NCBI GenBank assembly: GCA_900109895.1
Contig: FOBR01000030.1
Coordinates: 1-40,837 of the forward strand
Source of the DNA: a bacterium A37T11
GTDB taxonomy: Bacteria; Bacteroidota; Bacteroidia; Sphingobacteriales; Sphingobacteriaceae
Direction of reading: 5' to 3'
DNA length: 40,837 bases
The notes below the pieces were generated by a model. That model worked only from the letters and a program-made list of their open reading frames with translations. It was not told the origin of the DNA and made no database searches. The position numbers were made by a program, and so were the translations under genes. Positions 1-6,896 of the stretch are shown one piece after another; the stretch's first letter is position 1; every line of letters starts with the position of its first letter.

Positions 1-303
1 ATTGCTGAATATAATAACTTAACGGACGAAGAAAGGATGTTGTACGATACGGAATTACAAAAGCGATGGGATAATCAAAATGCCCTGGATTTTAAATATG
101 AACAAGGTCGTCGTGAAGAACGTGCTAAGGCCGAACAGGAAATAGCCAAACTGAAAGCCCGAGCTGATAAAGCGGAAGTTGACAAGCAAAAAGCAGAAGC
201 TGAAAAACTGGAAACTGCCCGCAAAATGAAGAAAGCTGGTATATCCGTAGCGCAGGTTTGTGATTTTACTAGTTTACCACTTGATGTTGTGGAGAAACTT
301 TAA
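1..303 (+). CDS. Rpn family recombination-promoting nuclease / putative transposase, C-terminal part
   Basis: The reading frame is open from base 1, so the gene starts outside the window and only about 100 C-terminal residues are visible. The visible part is a highly charged coiled coil rich in Glu, Lys and Ala, followed by a short helical tail of the type KKAGISVAQVCDFTSLP that ends VVEKL. This coiled coil plus 'hydrophobic helix, then two short helices' tail is typical of the C-terminus of the PD-(D/E)XK Rpn/YhgA-like family, whose nuclease domain is N-terminal and therefore not seen here. Family knowledge: these proteins are DNA nucleases that promote RecA-independent recombination and are often found in accessory DNA. 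The catalytic residues lie outside the window, so activity cannot be judged. Confidence 0.75.
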   Translation: MAEYNNLTDEERMLYDTELQKRWDNQNALDFKYEQGRREERAKAEQEIAKLKARADKAEVDKQKAEAEKLETARKMKKAGISVAQVCDFTSLPLDVVEKL

Positions 304-449
304 GTATAATTTATATTCCTAATACAAATTGTCCGTTGTAAACAGACTCCAGCACAGAAAACAAAAGCCTGCCGTAATCAGCGCGTATGGCGTTTCGCGC
401 GAAAAAAACATACATGGCGGGAGTGCATCAAAGAAAAAAACCTTCAGTT

Positions 450-1115
450 ATGAAAATATCTACAATTTTTCAGCCATTCTCCTTACTAGCTGGTGTTATC
501 GTATTTTTAATTATTTCTTGTGGCAAAGAGGAAAAATCTATAGATGAGCAGCATGCCACCGCAAAATTAGCGGTTGTTGACGCGACTGCTACTTCGAATA
601 CTATTCCTTCGTCTATTCACATCGATGGGCTGGAAAACGGTTCCAACACGATTGACGTTTCAGAAGACCATATCAGCTATTCGGATATCCAGGCAGGGAC
701 GCGCTCTATTCAAATCGACAACTTTACTGATACCATCACTCTTACAGAAGGCAAACACCACTCGCTAATGGTATTTTCCTCAGACAGTGTGAGTCTGGTG
801 ATTGATGATTTTGATTCGGAAGCGCCTAAATACTCAAAAATCCGGTGGATGCTTACCGGTGATGATCCTATTCAATATCAAGTGGACTTTACTGTCGATT
901 CCACTTGGAAAAATCACGAATATCAATCATTCATACCCGTTGAGGGGAAAAAACAAGTTGGGGTCATTCTACGTAGGAATAATTTTGACCGAACCTTCCT
1001 AGCGCAATCAACTATATCTTTTGATGTCAAAAAGGTAGTTACCATGAAAATTGTCGTGTCTCCTGATAAACAGAGCTACACATTTGAGCCTCTTGTACAT
1101 GAGGTCATCGAATAG
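450..1115 (+). CDS. Hypothetical lipoprotein, possibly DUF4397-like
   Basis: A 221-residue protein. The ATG at 450 is preferred over the upstream in-frame ATG at 387 because it places a clean lipoprotein signal at the N-terminus: a hydrophobic stretch at residues 8-23 ending in the lipobox LIIS-C with the modified Cys at residue 24. The mature part is beta-rich, contains no further Cys and has repeated short strands. The segment from about residue 50 to 110 (SSIHIDGLENG, later QAGTRSIQI and TEGKHHSLMVF) resembles the DUF4397 beta-sandwich of Bacteroidota surface lipoproteins, but the match is weak. It stands alone on the plus strand, with a terminator-like hairpin about 150 bases downstream. 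Function unknown; the lipid anchor is the secure part of this call. Confidence 0.7.
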   Translation: MKISTIFQPFSLLAGVIVFLIISCGKEEKSIDEQHATAKLAVVDATATSNTIPSSIHIDGLENGSNTIDVSEDHISYSDIQAGTRSIQIDNFTDTITLTEGKHHSLMVFSSDSVSLVIDDFDSEAPKYSKIRWMLTGDDPIQYQVDFTVDSTWKNHEYQSFIPVEGKKQVGVILRRNNFDRTFLAQSTISFDVKKVVTMKIVVSPDKQSYTFEPLVHEVIE

Positions 1116-1123
1116 CTTTATAA

Positions 1124-1240
1124 AGTTCACTCATCAGAAATCTCTCCCGGCGCATTCCGGGAACACGCCATTCCGTTAGTGTAACGGAAGATTTTGTCAG
1201 AAAAGTACAGGCAGATTTAGCCAAGCAAAAGAAAAACTAA
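1124..1240 (+). pseudogene. Possible 3' end of a decayed gene
   Basis: A 38-codon frame, open directly after a stop at 1121 and without a start codon, ends in a coding-looking basic helix (TEDFVRKVQADLAKQKKN) followed about 30 bases later by a terminator-like hairpin. The composition fits the last exon-like remnant of a truncated gene. I do not recognise the family. It may also be chance. Confidence 0.2.
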
Positions 1241-1268
1241 GGTAAGTACACCTTATATATAATACAAA

Positions 1269-1299
1269 ACCATCAGCTTATTAAGCAGGTGGTTTTTTT
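1269..1299 (+). terminator. Probable rho-independent terminator
   Basis: Stem ACCA..GCTT against AAGC..TGGT with a 3x3 internal bulge and a three-base loop, followed by seven T. It would end transcripts coming from the lipoprotein region. Confidence 0.5.
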
Positions 1300-1442
1300 G
1301 GCACTTAGCCTGCATGGCCCACCAGGTAAATAATACATTACGGTATAAGATCTATGTTGATCACGCCTACCTAAGCTGTCTCAGCCATTCGGAATCCCAG
1401 AGATTGGCGGATGAAAACCGAATAAACTGAATGATAAATAAT

Positions 1443-1473
1443 TTAGTTTCGCACAACTGATATAATATTTTTG
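1443..1473 (+). promoter_or_regulatory. Candidate Bacteroidota promoter
   Basis: TATTTTTG at 1466-1473 fits the TAnnTTTG -7 element. A weak TTTAG sits about 19 bases upstream in place of TTTG. It lies 10 bases before the ATG of the 31-codon frame. Confidence 0.35.
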
Positions 1474-1483
1474 CATATTAACA

Positions 1484-1579
1484 ATGCATAAAACAATGAA
1501 GCAAGACTCATCTGAATACCTTAAAGATAGATTATTGGATGAAGATAAAGTGTACCCGCTAAAACTAAGAGTTCTGTGA
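1484..1579 (+). CDS. Possible 31-residue small protein or truncated gene
   Basis: ATG at 1484 (a second in-frame ATG at 1496) opens a frame with a charged, helix-prone product containing EYLKDRLLDEDKVYPLKL. It sits just behind a good -7 element and 52 bases before the DUF6934-like gene. The product looks like a real protein start cut off by a stop, so it may be either a genuine small protein or the 5' end of a broken gene. I do not recognise a family. Confidence 0.25.
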   Translation: MHKTMKQDSSEYLKDRLLDEDKVYPLKLRVL

Positions 1580-1631
1580 TTTAGAGAGAGATTTGGAAAA
1601 ATTGTAATTTGAAAGCAAATGTTAAAACTAT

Positions 1632-2183
1632 ATGATAAAAATTGACTTAAGTAATACACTGGAACCACTTTTTGTAAATAGGGAATTTACAGAATTCATA
1701 TTTCTTTCTGAACTTATTGATGGTTCTTCAAAAGAGCTGCATGTACTCATTAGCGAGCATCCCGATCCCTTATTGCCCAATGTTTACAATCTCGCTTTTG
1801 GCCCCTTAGGCGATGACGGGGAAATTGATGACCAGGCTATCATTAGCCATAAGAATGTAAATATCGTATTCTCGAGCATCCTGTTCTATGCCTATACCTT
1901 TTTGCTGGCTAATGAAGGAGAACCATTTAGTATGGGCGTAGATGGTTCCAATGAGACAAGGGCATACCTGTACCATCGAATGTTTAGCTACAACCAACAC
2001 GAATTGGCAGATGTTTTTTACATTGTTGGCGTAGACTGGTACGTTCGGTTGCTTCGCAACGGTAATGATATCGAGCGGGATGAACAAGGTTTTCCTTATT
2101 TCAAGCCAAGGCCGGAACCGTTTGACATAGCCCGGAAGCCCGCTGACATGTACCGTTATTACATGTTTTCGTTAAATCGTTAA
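1632..2183 (+). CDS. DUF6934-like hypothetical protein
   Basis: A 183-residue acidic, soluble protein without signal peptide or membrane segment. It starts MIKIDLSNTLEPLF and carries a central block of alternating hydrophobic strands (VYNLAFGPLGDDGEIDD) followed by helices (VFSSILFYAYTFLL) and a conserved-looking FYIVGVDWYVRLLR motif, ending in an aromatic tail (MYRYYMFSLNR). This outline matches the small Bacteroidota proteins I know as DUF6934, usually found with a short partner gene immediately downstream; here the partner begins 19 bases after the stop. The two-gene arrangement and accessory-DNA context are compatible with a toxin-antitoxin-like or other two-component cassette, but no catalytic motif is visible and no function is assigned. 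Confidence 0.7.
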   Translation: MIKIDLSNTLEPLFVNREFTEFIFLSELIDGSSKELHVLISEHPDPLLPNVYNLAFGPLGDDGEIDDQAIISHKNVNIVFSSILFYAYTFLLANEGEPFSMGVDGSNETRAYLYHRMFSYNQHELADVFYIVGVDWYVRLLRNGNDIERDEQGFPYFKPRPEPFDIARKPADMYRYYMFSLNR

Positions 2184-2198
2184 TATTTTATATCTTTG
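2168..2198 (+). promoter_or_regulatory. Bacteroidota promoter inside the end of the DUF6934-like gene
   Basis: TTCG at 2168-2171, exactly 19 bases, then TATCTTTG at 2191-2198. Transcription would start at about 2203-2205, at the ATG of the next gene, so the message would be leaderless or nearly so. Confidence 0.55.
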
Positions 2199-2202
2199 TA
2201 AT

Positions 2203-2394
2203 ATGAGACCAGTGATTCAACAAAAAATAGATGCTATCAAGGCTATTGCCAGGAATAGTGCTTCAACCGGTCATGAAGGGGCCAAAGCGCCCCGTGTGGT
2301 GAGTGATAACCTGTCAAAAGCCATACGCAATAAAAGGGATGCTGAAATATTCCAGAAAGAGTTGGAAGTTGCTTTCAGGCAGGCGAAGAAATAA
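2203..2394 (+). CDS. Small basic hypothetical protein, partner of the DUF6934-like gene
   Basis: A 63-residue, strongly basic, helical protein with no other in-frame Met to serve as start. The N-terminal half (VIQQKIDAIKAIARNSA) and C-terminal half (AIRNKRDAEIFQKELEVAF) each look like one amphipathic helix joined by a Gly/Pro linker. It begins 19 bases after the DUF6934-like gene and has its own promoter within that gene's 3' end. A basic, independently expressed small protein beside a larger acidic one is the usual outline of an antitoxin or binding partner, which remains inference. No known domain recognised. Confidence 0.6.
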   Translation: MRPVIQQKIDAIKAIARNSASTGHEGAKAPRVVSDNLSKAIRNKRDAEIFQKELEVAFRQAKK

Positions 2395-2552
2395 TTTTTT
2401 TGACACACATACAGAATGCCATACTCGCAACGGTTTGGCTTTTTTTATATCCTGAACTCCATTTTTGGCTTTGGAAGCCTTACTGCTGATGCCTTCCTTT
2501 TTGTTGCCGGCTTTGCGTTAATTTCCGGCAGGCCTTCCCTTCAAACAGAAAG
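2395..2552. other. Intergenic sequence, no supported gene
   Basis: An open frame at 2416-2601 on the plus strand has low-complexity, hydrophobic, Pro/Ser-rich content and lies antisense to the helix-turn-helix remnant, so it is not taken as a gene. Nothing else is visible. Confidence 0.5.
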
Positions 2553-2675
2553 TCAAAGGCCTCCGCTCACCACAATGTTTAGCGCTTTAGCCACAGCATA
2601 GACCTCTGCCGCAAACGGCCGGTTTTCCCCATGGTTGATCACGCCTAAGGTAGCTAATCGATTGACATCATTCAT
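2553..2675 (-). pseudogene. Remnant of a helix-turn-helix (XRE-like) gene
   Basis: Reading the minus strand from an ATG at 2675 gives 40 residues whose body (GENRPFAAEVYAVAKALNI) is the typical second half of an XRE/Cro-type helix-turn-helix: the 'E(N/R)G..RP' recognition-helix end, then the last helix 'YAVAKALNI'. The N-terminal helices and anything after the stop at 2553 are missing. The apparent start codon is supplied by the heptamer repeat at 2670-2704. The piece looks like a gene broken at a repeat, not a functional small protein. Confidence 0.4.
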
Positions 2676-2704
2676 AATTCATAATCCATCATTCATTATT
2701 CATT
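2670..2704. repeat. Heptamer tandem repeat, ATTCATA type
   Basis: Five consecutive 7-base units: ATTCATA, ATTCATA, ATCCATC, ATTCATT, ATTCATT. It lies between the helix-turn-helix remnant and the XRE gene and includes the XRE stop codon. Heptamer arrays of this kind are common between genes in Bacteroidota. Confidence 0.8.
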
Positions 2705-3080
2705 TCTCCCCCTCCCCTTTCTTCACCGGCTCCACCTTTATCACCTCCACCTTCTTTTCCTTAGAAGGCGTACCATCTTTCTTTAGTGCGGGTGTAATGC
2801 GCAGCGTGAGGCGCACCCAGTCGTGTTCGGGAGTAGGAAAATCAAATAGTTTAGATATAGATTTGTAGCCAAATGCTTTTGCAATAAGGGTTAAGTGCCG
2901 GATATTATATTTTTTAGAATGAAGGAATTGTTCAACATTCCCTACAAAACTTTTTGTCATTCCCATTTTAAGGCTTAACTCTTGCTGCGTAAACTTATTT
3001 CTCCTTAATTCTTTTACATGTAAAATGAGCTGATAATCTAATTCAGACATCTCAATATAAATCAATTCCTCCGTATTCAT
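2700..3080 (-). CDS. XRE-family helix-turn-helix transcriptional regulator
   Basis: A 126-residue DNA-binding protein. Residues about 17-80 form the helix-turn-helix fold: ELRRNKFTQQELSLKMGMT is the first helix plus the 'TQQELS' helix, KSFVGNVEQ the recognition helix, and NIRHLTLIAKAFGYKSISK the closing helices. The C-terminal 45 residues are basic and low in complexity (KKDGTPSKEKKVEVIKVEP), without a sensory domain. The start at 3080 is used; MSEL at residue 11 is an alternative. An 8 kDa repressor like this usually autoregulates and controls a divergent gene. A 14-base palindrome and a strong divergent promoter lie 39-75 bases upstream, but the target gene on the right is missing. Promoter and operator are described separately. 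Confidence 0.85.
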   Translation of the reverse strand: MNTEELIYIEMSELDYQLILHVKELRRNKFTQQELSLKMGMTKSFVGNVEQFLHSKKYNIRHLTLIAKAFGYKSISKLFDFPTPEHDWVRLTLRITPALKKDGTPSKEKKVEVIKVEPVKKGEGEK

Positions 3081-3118
3081 TTACAGATTTTTAAACATTG
3101 TTTTTAAAAATTTATTAC

Positions 3119-3132
3119 ACTCCATTTGGAGT
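3119..3132. promoter_or_regulatory. Probable XRE operator palindrome
   Basis: ACTCCATTTGGAGT: 6-base arms around two central bases. It overlaps the -33 element of the plus-strand promoter and lies 39 bases upstream of the XRE start, the expected position for a Cro/cI-type repressor site serving both directions. Confidence 0.55.
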
Positions 3133-3155
3133 ATTGAATAATTCTATTATCTTTG
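3125..3155 (+). promoter_or_regulatory. Near-consensus Bacteroidota promoter without a following gene
   Basis: TTTG at 3125-3128, 19 bases, TATCTTTG at 3148-3155. This is the best promoter match in the window. Transcription would start near 3160 and run rightward. The first ATG (3184) opens only eight codons, and no protein gene follows before 3754. Confidence 0.65.
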
Positions 3156-3326
3156 CATCATTAAGTCATACAATAGATTATATATGCACATAACAGACAC
3201 TAAAAACTAAGAATACATAGGGTCATTTTTGACCCCAAAGACATGCTTATTTCTCCCTAGCAAGGAGAGAACAAACGATGTCGCTCGCAACGAAACCGAC
3301 TAATTTTCCCGCGAGTTGACCGTGAG
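3156..3326. other. Intergenic stretch with a short palindrome
   Basis: No gene seen. It includes the perfect inverted repeat GGGTCA-TTTT-TGACCC at 3220-3235, which could be a regulator site or a small hairpin. Taken with 3327-3753, more than 670 bases between the XRE gene and the SusC gene carry no normal-sized gene. Confidence 0.5.
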
Positions 3327-3357
3327 TTCGCCCATTGGCCGGACATTCGTATCTTTG
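3327..3357 (+). promoter_or_regulatory. Promoter of locus A
   Basis: TTCG at 3327-3330, 19 bases, TATCTTTG at 3350-3357. Predicted start near 3364 leaves about 390 bases of untranslated leader before the SusC gene. Confidence 0.55.
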
Positions 3358-3363
3358 CCGATC

Positions 3364-3753
3364 AATTCCAGCCGGGCGCGCTTCACGTTTAGCTTTCGGG
3401 GAACCTCTCAAATTTCCGCCAGTTATTTGGGAGGAGGCTCTTTAGTCGGTGCCAGTTCGAAAGTGTGAAGCAACCCGCTGGTTTTGTTTTTGTAGGACCA
3501 AAACCAGCTGCTTTCCTTTCCCTGCATTCCTGCCTGCGTCGCGTTCTAAAACCAATTTAGACGATGGAAAAAAGCAATACCAAACACCCATTTATACCCA
3601 CAAAATCCTTCCAACCTGTTTCAAAGAACGTGATCTGCGCGCCCGAATGAGTACGCCATCGCTACCGGCTGCCTGTACCGTCGACTAAAACACCGCAGGC
3701 AGCCAATTTTCGTTCATTCATCCATTTTTTTAACTAAATGAATTCCCTAAAAA
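3364..3753 (+). promoter_or_regulatory. Long structured leader of the locus A transcript
   Basis: The leader carries two strong hairpins and a short frame. Hairpin 1 pairs CTGGTTTTG (3478-3486) perfectly with CAAAACCAG (3499-3507), extended by AAGCA (3468-3472) against TGCTT (3509-3513). Hairpin 2 pairs GGCTGCCTG (3667-3675) with CAGGCAGCC (3696-3704) and is followed by a T-rich run ending in seven T. Between them a 28-codon frame (3564-3650) could encode a leader peptide. This layout of short frame, then hairpin, then T-rich tract resembles attenuation, but no known riboswitch family was recognised. Confidence 0.4.
3564..3650 (+). CDS. Possible 28-residue leader peptide
   Basis: ATG at 3564 opens 28 codons with a Lys/Pro/Ser-rich product ending SKNVICAPE. 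It precedes the second leader hairpin by 16 bases. The coding value is uncertain; the interest lies in its position in the leader of the SusC gene. Confidence 0.2.
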   Translation: MEKSNTKHPFIPTKSFQPVSKNVICAPE

Positions 3754-6700
3754 ATGAAGGCAAAATTACCTTCTGGCATACTATTGCCCAAAAATATGCA
3801 TTTTTTGCTACAACCGCCAGTGCTTTTTACGATGGTAGTTATCTTTCTAGGCACGCATAGCTCCCAGGCGCAAACCACCCGACAGGACAGCCTGAAACTC
3901 AAACGTGACAGCACTCGAAAAAGCCTGCAGGATTCCATTTTCCAGCTAGATGAGGTGGAAGTGAGTACGGGTTATCAAACCCTGCCTAAGGAACGGGCAA
4001 CGGGGAGTTTTGAGGTGATTGATCAGAAGTTATTCAATCGTAACATCAGTACCAACGTCCTGGATAGACTGGACGGTTTGTTTGCTGGGGCAACTTTTGG
4101 CCTAAATAGCCGAAATCCGCTAAATGACCGACGCTATTTCTATCCATCTGAACCCTATATGATCCAGGTAAGGGGACAGAATACGTTCAATGGAGAATTC
4201 CGTCCCTTGATCGTGTTAGACGATGTGATCTACGAAGGAGACGTTCGAAACCTGAACCCAAATGATGTAAAAGAGATCTATTTATTAAAAGATGCCTCAG
4301 CTACATCAATTTGGGGTACTCGTGCAGGAAACGGTGTACTGGTGATCCGTACGAAAAGACCCGAAAGCGGGCAAGACACCCGGATCGGCCTAAGCAGCAA
4401 TTTCACGCTAACAGAAAAGCCGAATCTTTTTGCGTTACCTGAAATGAGCAGTAGCGATTTTATCGATTACGAACATTCGTTGTTCAACAGAGGTTACTAT
4501 GACAATACCATTAACGATACATGGAGCTATCCTACGATATCTCCGGTGGTGGAATTATTGGATAGGATTCGTAAACATACTCTTGACAGTGCGAAAACAT
4601 GGGAGCAGATCAATGCCTTTCGCCATATAGACGTCCGCAGTGATTATATGAAATACATTTATCGTCCTCAAATGCGACAGCAATATGCTATCGATCTAAG
4701 CGGAGGTACGCCGCAATCAGGTTACCTGATCTCGGCAGGCTTTGATAAAAACCTGAACCAGTTGGTTACTTCTGACGATCGGCGGCTCACGCTGCGCTCT
4801 GTGGTAAACTTACAGCCCCTTAAAAGGCTACAAATACAAAGCACGATCAGCTATGCCAAAAGCACGGCAAATAGTAATGGCACACAATCCCCTGTTGCCT
4901 ACGGCACCTTATATTCAGGAGGAGGCAAGACCTTTTGGCCGTACCTCCAATTAGCTGATGCCAATGGAAATCCGTTAGTGGTGGATGCAGTTACTTATCG
5001 AAAATCTTATCGGGACTCAGCAGGATATGGACATTTACTTAATTGGGATTATATTCCGCTAAAAGAACTTGATAAGAATAAGGAAGTAGCCAACCTGCAG
5101 GACTTACTTTTGAATGTAAGTGCCAATTACCGTTTTGGGGCATCTTGGACAGTTAAGGCCAATTATGCTTATGAACTTACCAATACGCAGATTGAAGACT
5201 GGACAGGATTAGGCTCCTATGCCATGAGAGAAACTATCAATATCTACAGCCAATGGAACAGCCGGGCGGTGACTAAAAGACCCATACCACTGGGGGACCA
5301 AATAAACTATCTTTATGAAAAGATCAAAGCAAGTACGTTCCGCATGCAGGTAAACTTTGAGCAGGAGTGGGATAGTCAACACCAACTTTCGGCTATTGCT
5401 GGTGCAGAACGTCGTGAAACCTCAACTACTCAGAACGGCTATACTATGTATGGGTATAACTGGGATAACCTAAGCTACCAGCCTGTTGATTTTGCAGGCA
5501 CCTATCCACTGCTAAATATGCCATATGGTGGCCAACGTATCAATAACTCATCAGAGTTCTTTATGGAAAGCCTGTTGGACCGCTACCTATCGGCTTATGC
5601 AAATGCGGCATATACCTACCATAGGCGTTATACGATTTCAGCTAGTGGTCGTCAGGACGCTTCTAACATTTTTGGCCAGCATAGCAACCAGCGCTGGACG
5701 CCTCTTTGGTCATCTGGGTTGGCTTGGAAGCTAAGCGATGAGGATTTTTATCACTGCGGCCTACTGCCTTACCTCAAATTACGGATGACTTATGGGTACA
5801 GCGGCCAATCCGTAAATTCTCAATCAGCCATTCCCGTTATTTATCATCAAGGCAGCAGCTTCCTGACGGGTCTGCCCTATGCCAGCATTACCTCACCGCC
5901 AAATCCTGGTTTGCGCTGGCAAAAGACCGGCATCTTAAATGCCGGAATTGATTTCAACAGCAGGAACAACCGCTTAAGCGGGAGTGTAGAGTGGTACACT
6001 AAACATGCCGTTGATCTCATCAGCCAGGGGCCAACAGACCCCACTACAGGCTTTAGCTCCGTTACGCTCAACAGCGCAAGCATAACTGGACACGGCTTGG
6101 ATATCACGCTAAATAGTAACAATATCAAAAACAAATTCTTCGATTGGCAAAGCGCCATACTTTTCAACTATAACAAAGATGTAGTTAAAAAATATTATTA
6201 TAAGCCTTCTTATGCCCGCGATTACGTCTATTCAGGTACAACGGTTAATCCTGTGAAAGGCAAGGATCTTCGGGCGCTTTTCGCCTTTCCGTTTGCCGGC
6301 CTTGAGCATGAGACCGGTGATCCTCTGGGCTACCTAAACGGTGAAATCAGTAAAAATTACAGGAGTATGCTGCTCGGACCCATGGAAAATCTAAAATACA
6401 TGGGATCAAGCATCCCACTCAGTAATGCTACACTACGCAATACGTTTACCTATAGGAAACTCAGCCTGTCATTCAGCATACAGGCAAAACTAGGCTATTC
6501 ATTTTTCAGGGAAGGTTTCAACGATTACGCTGCTGCGGTGTATTGGGATGGGCATAAAGATTATGCTACACGCTGGCAGCAACCCGGCGATGAAGCGTTT
6601 ACCAATGTTCCTTCCGTCGCCTATCCACTGAATTATTACCGCAGCGAGTTTTACAAAAAATCGGATGCCCTGGTGGTGAAGGGCGATCACATCCGTGTGC

Positions 6701-6885
6701 AGGACATCGCTTTATCCTATATGATTGACGATATACCCTATATCAGATCCCTACAGATCAATGCGTATATAAATAACCTGAATATATTGTTATGGCGGGC
6801 AAATAAACTTGGGATCGACCCGGTATATGGAGATGCTTTACCCGCGCCCAGAACATTTTCCATGGGTATACATGCTAACTTTTAA
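3754..6885 (+). CDS. SusC/RagA-family TonB-dependent outer-membrane transporter (locus A), no STN domain
   Basis: A 1043-residue transporter that would import a substrate captured by the SusD lipoprotein encoded 11 bases downstream, driven by TonB. After a signal peptide (residues 15-40, ending SSQAQ; Met15 is an alternative start) comes a short charged linker and a TonB-box-like DEVEVSTGY at about 67-75. The plug domain follows at roughly 75-205, with the SusC hallmarks PLIVLDDVIYEGD and LKDASATSIWGTRAGNGV, and the rest is the beta-barrel ending in aromatic FSMGIHANF. Both the STN domain and the carboxypeptidase-D-like domain usual in this family are absent, making it shorter than the SusC proteins of loci C and D. 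That agrees with the lack of a sigma/FecR pair here. Plug and barrel resemble the locus B transporter more than those of C or D. Confidence 0.93.
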   Translation: MKAKLPSGILLPKNMHFLLQPPVLFTMVVIFLGTHSSQAQTTRQDSLKLKRDSTRKSLQDSIFQLDEVEVSTGYQTLPKERATGSFEVIDQKLFNRNISTNVLDRLDGLFAGATFGLNSRNPLNDRRYFYPSEPYMIQVRGQNTFNGEFRPLIVLDDVIYEGDVRNLNPNDVKEIYLLKDASATSIWGTRAGNGVLVIRTKRPESGQDTRIGLSSNFTLTEKPNLFALPEMSSSDFIDYEHSLFNRGYYDNTINDTWSYPTISPVVELLDRIRKHTLDSAKTWEQINAFRHIDVRSDYMKYIYRPQMRQQYAIDLSGGTPQSGYLISAGFDKNLNQLVTSDDRRLTLRSVVNLQPLKRLQIQSTISYAKSTANSNGTQSPVAYGTLYSGGGKTFWPYLQLADANGNPLVVDAVTYRKSYRDSAGYGHLLNWDYIPLKELDKNKEVANLQDLLLNVSANYRFGASWTVKANYAYELTNTQIEDWTGLGSYAMRETINIYSQWNSRAVTKRPIPLGDQINYLYEKIKASTFRMQVNFEQEWDSQHQLSAIAGAERRETSTTQNGYTMYGYNWDNLSYQPVDFAGTYPLLNMPYGGQRINNSSEFFMESLLDRYLSAYANAAYTYHRRYTISASGRQDASNIFGQHSNQRWTPLWSSGLAWKLSDEDFYHCGLLPYLKLRMTYGYSGQSVNSQSAIPVIYHQGSSFLTGLPYASITSPPNPGLRWQKTGILNAGIDFNSRNNRLSGSVEWYTKHAVDLISQGPTDPTTGFSSVTLNSASITGHGLDITLNSNNIKNKFFDWQSAILFNYNKDVVKKYYYKPSYARDYVYSGTTVNPVKGKDLRALFAFPFAGLEHETGDPLGYLNGEISKNYRSMLLGPMENLKYMGSSIPLSNATLRNTFTYRKLSLSFSIQAKLGYSFFREGFNDYAAAVYWDGHKDYATRWQQPGDEAFTNVPSVAYPLNYYRSEFYKKSDALVVKGDHIRVQDIALSYMIDDIPYIRSLQINAYINNLNILLWRANKLGIDPVYGDALPAPRTFSMGIHANF

Positions 6886-6896
6886 TACGTGAACAG

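Larger units (their letters stand above)
1300..1631. other. Gene-poor stretch with one possible small gene
   Basis: No convincing protein gene of normal size lies here. It holds a promoter-like element (about 1443-1473) and a 31-codon open frame (1484-1579), listed separately. A 14-base word at 1356 recurs at 2634 but was judged uninformative. Confidence 0.5.

Noticed and set aside
1381-1668. 95-codon frame on the minus strand
   Set aside because: Antisense to the DUF6934 start region and small frame; Ser/Leu/Phe-rich without recognisable domains.
2416-2601. Open frame of 61 codons on the plus strand
   Set aside because: Hydrophobic, Pro/Ser-rich content without family resemblance, and antisense to the helix-turn-helix remnant.
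1356-2647. 14-base word GTTGATCACGCCTA at 1356 and 2634, as possible ends of a small mobile segment
   Set aside because: Repeated 14-base words are expected by chance in 40 kb; similarity does not extend far and there are no other element features.
3301-3420. Antisense frame in the leader giving a plausible-looking charged peptide (about 35 residues)
   Set aside because: No start codon in frame, opposite to a well-supported promoter.
3445-3470. tRNA-like CAGTTCGAAAG stretch resembling a T-arm
   Set aside because: No cloverleaf can be formed around it; it belongs to the structured leader.
3449-3688. 79-codon frame in the locus A leader
   Set aside because: Cys/Arg/Phe-rich product typical of a chance frame, running through both leader hairpins; the structures explain the region better.
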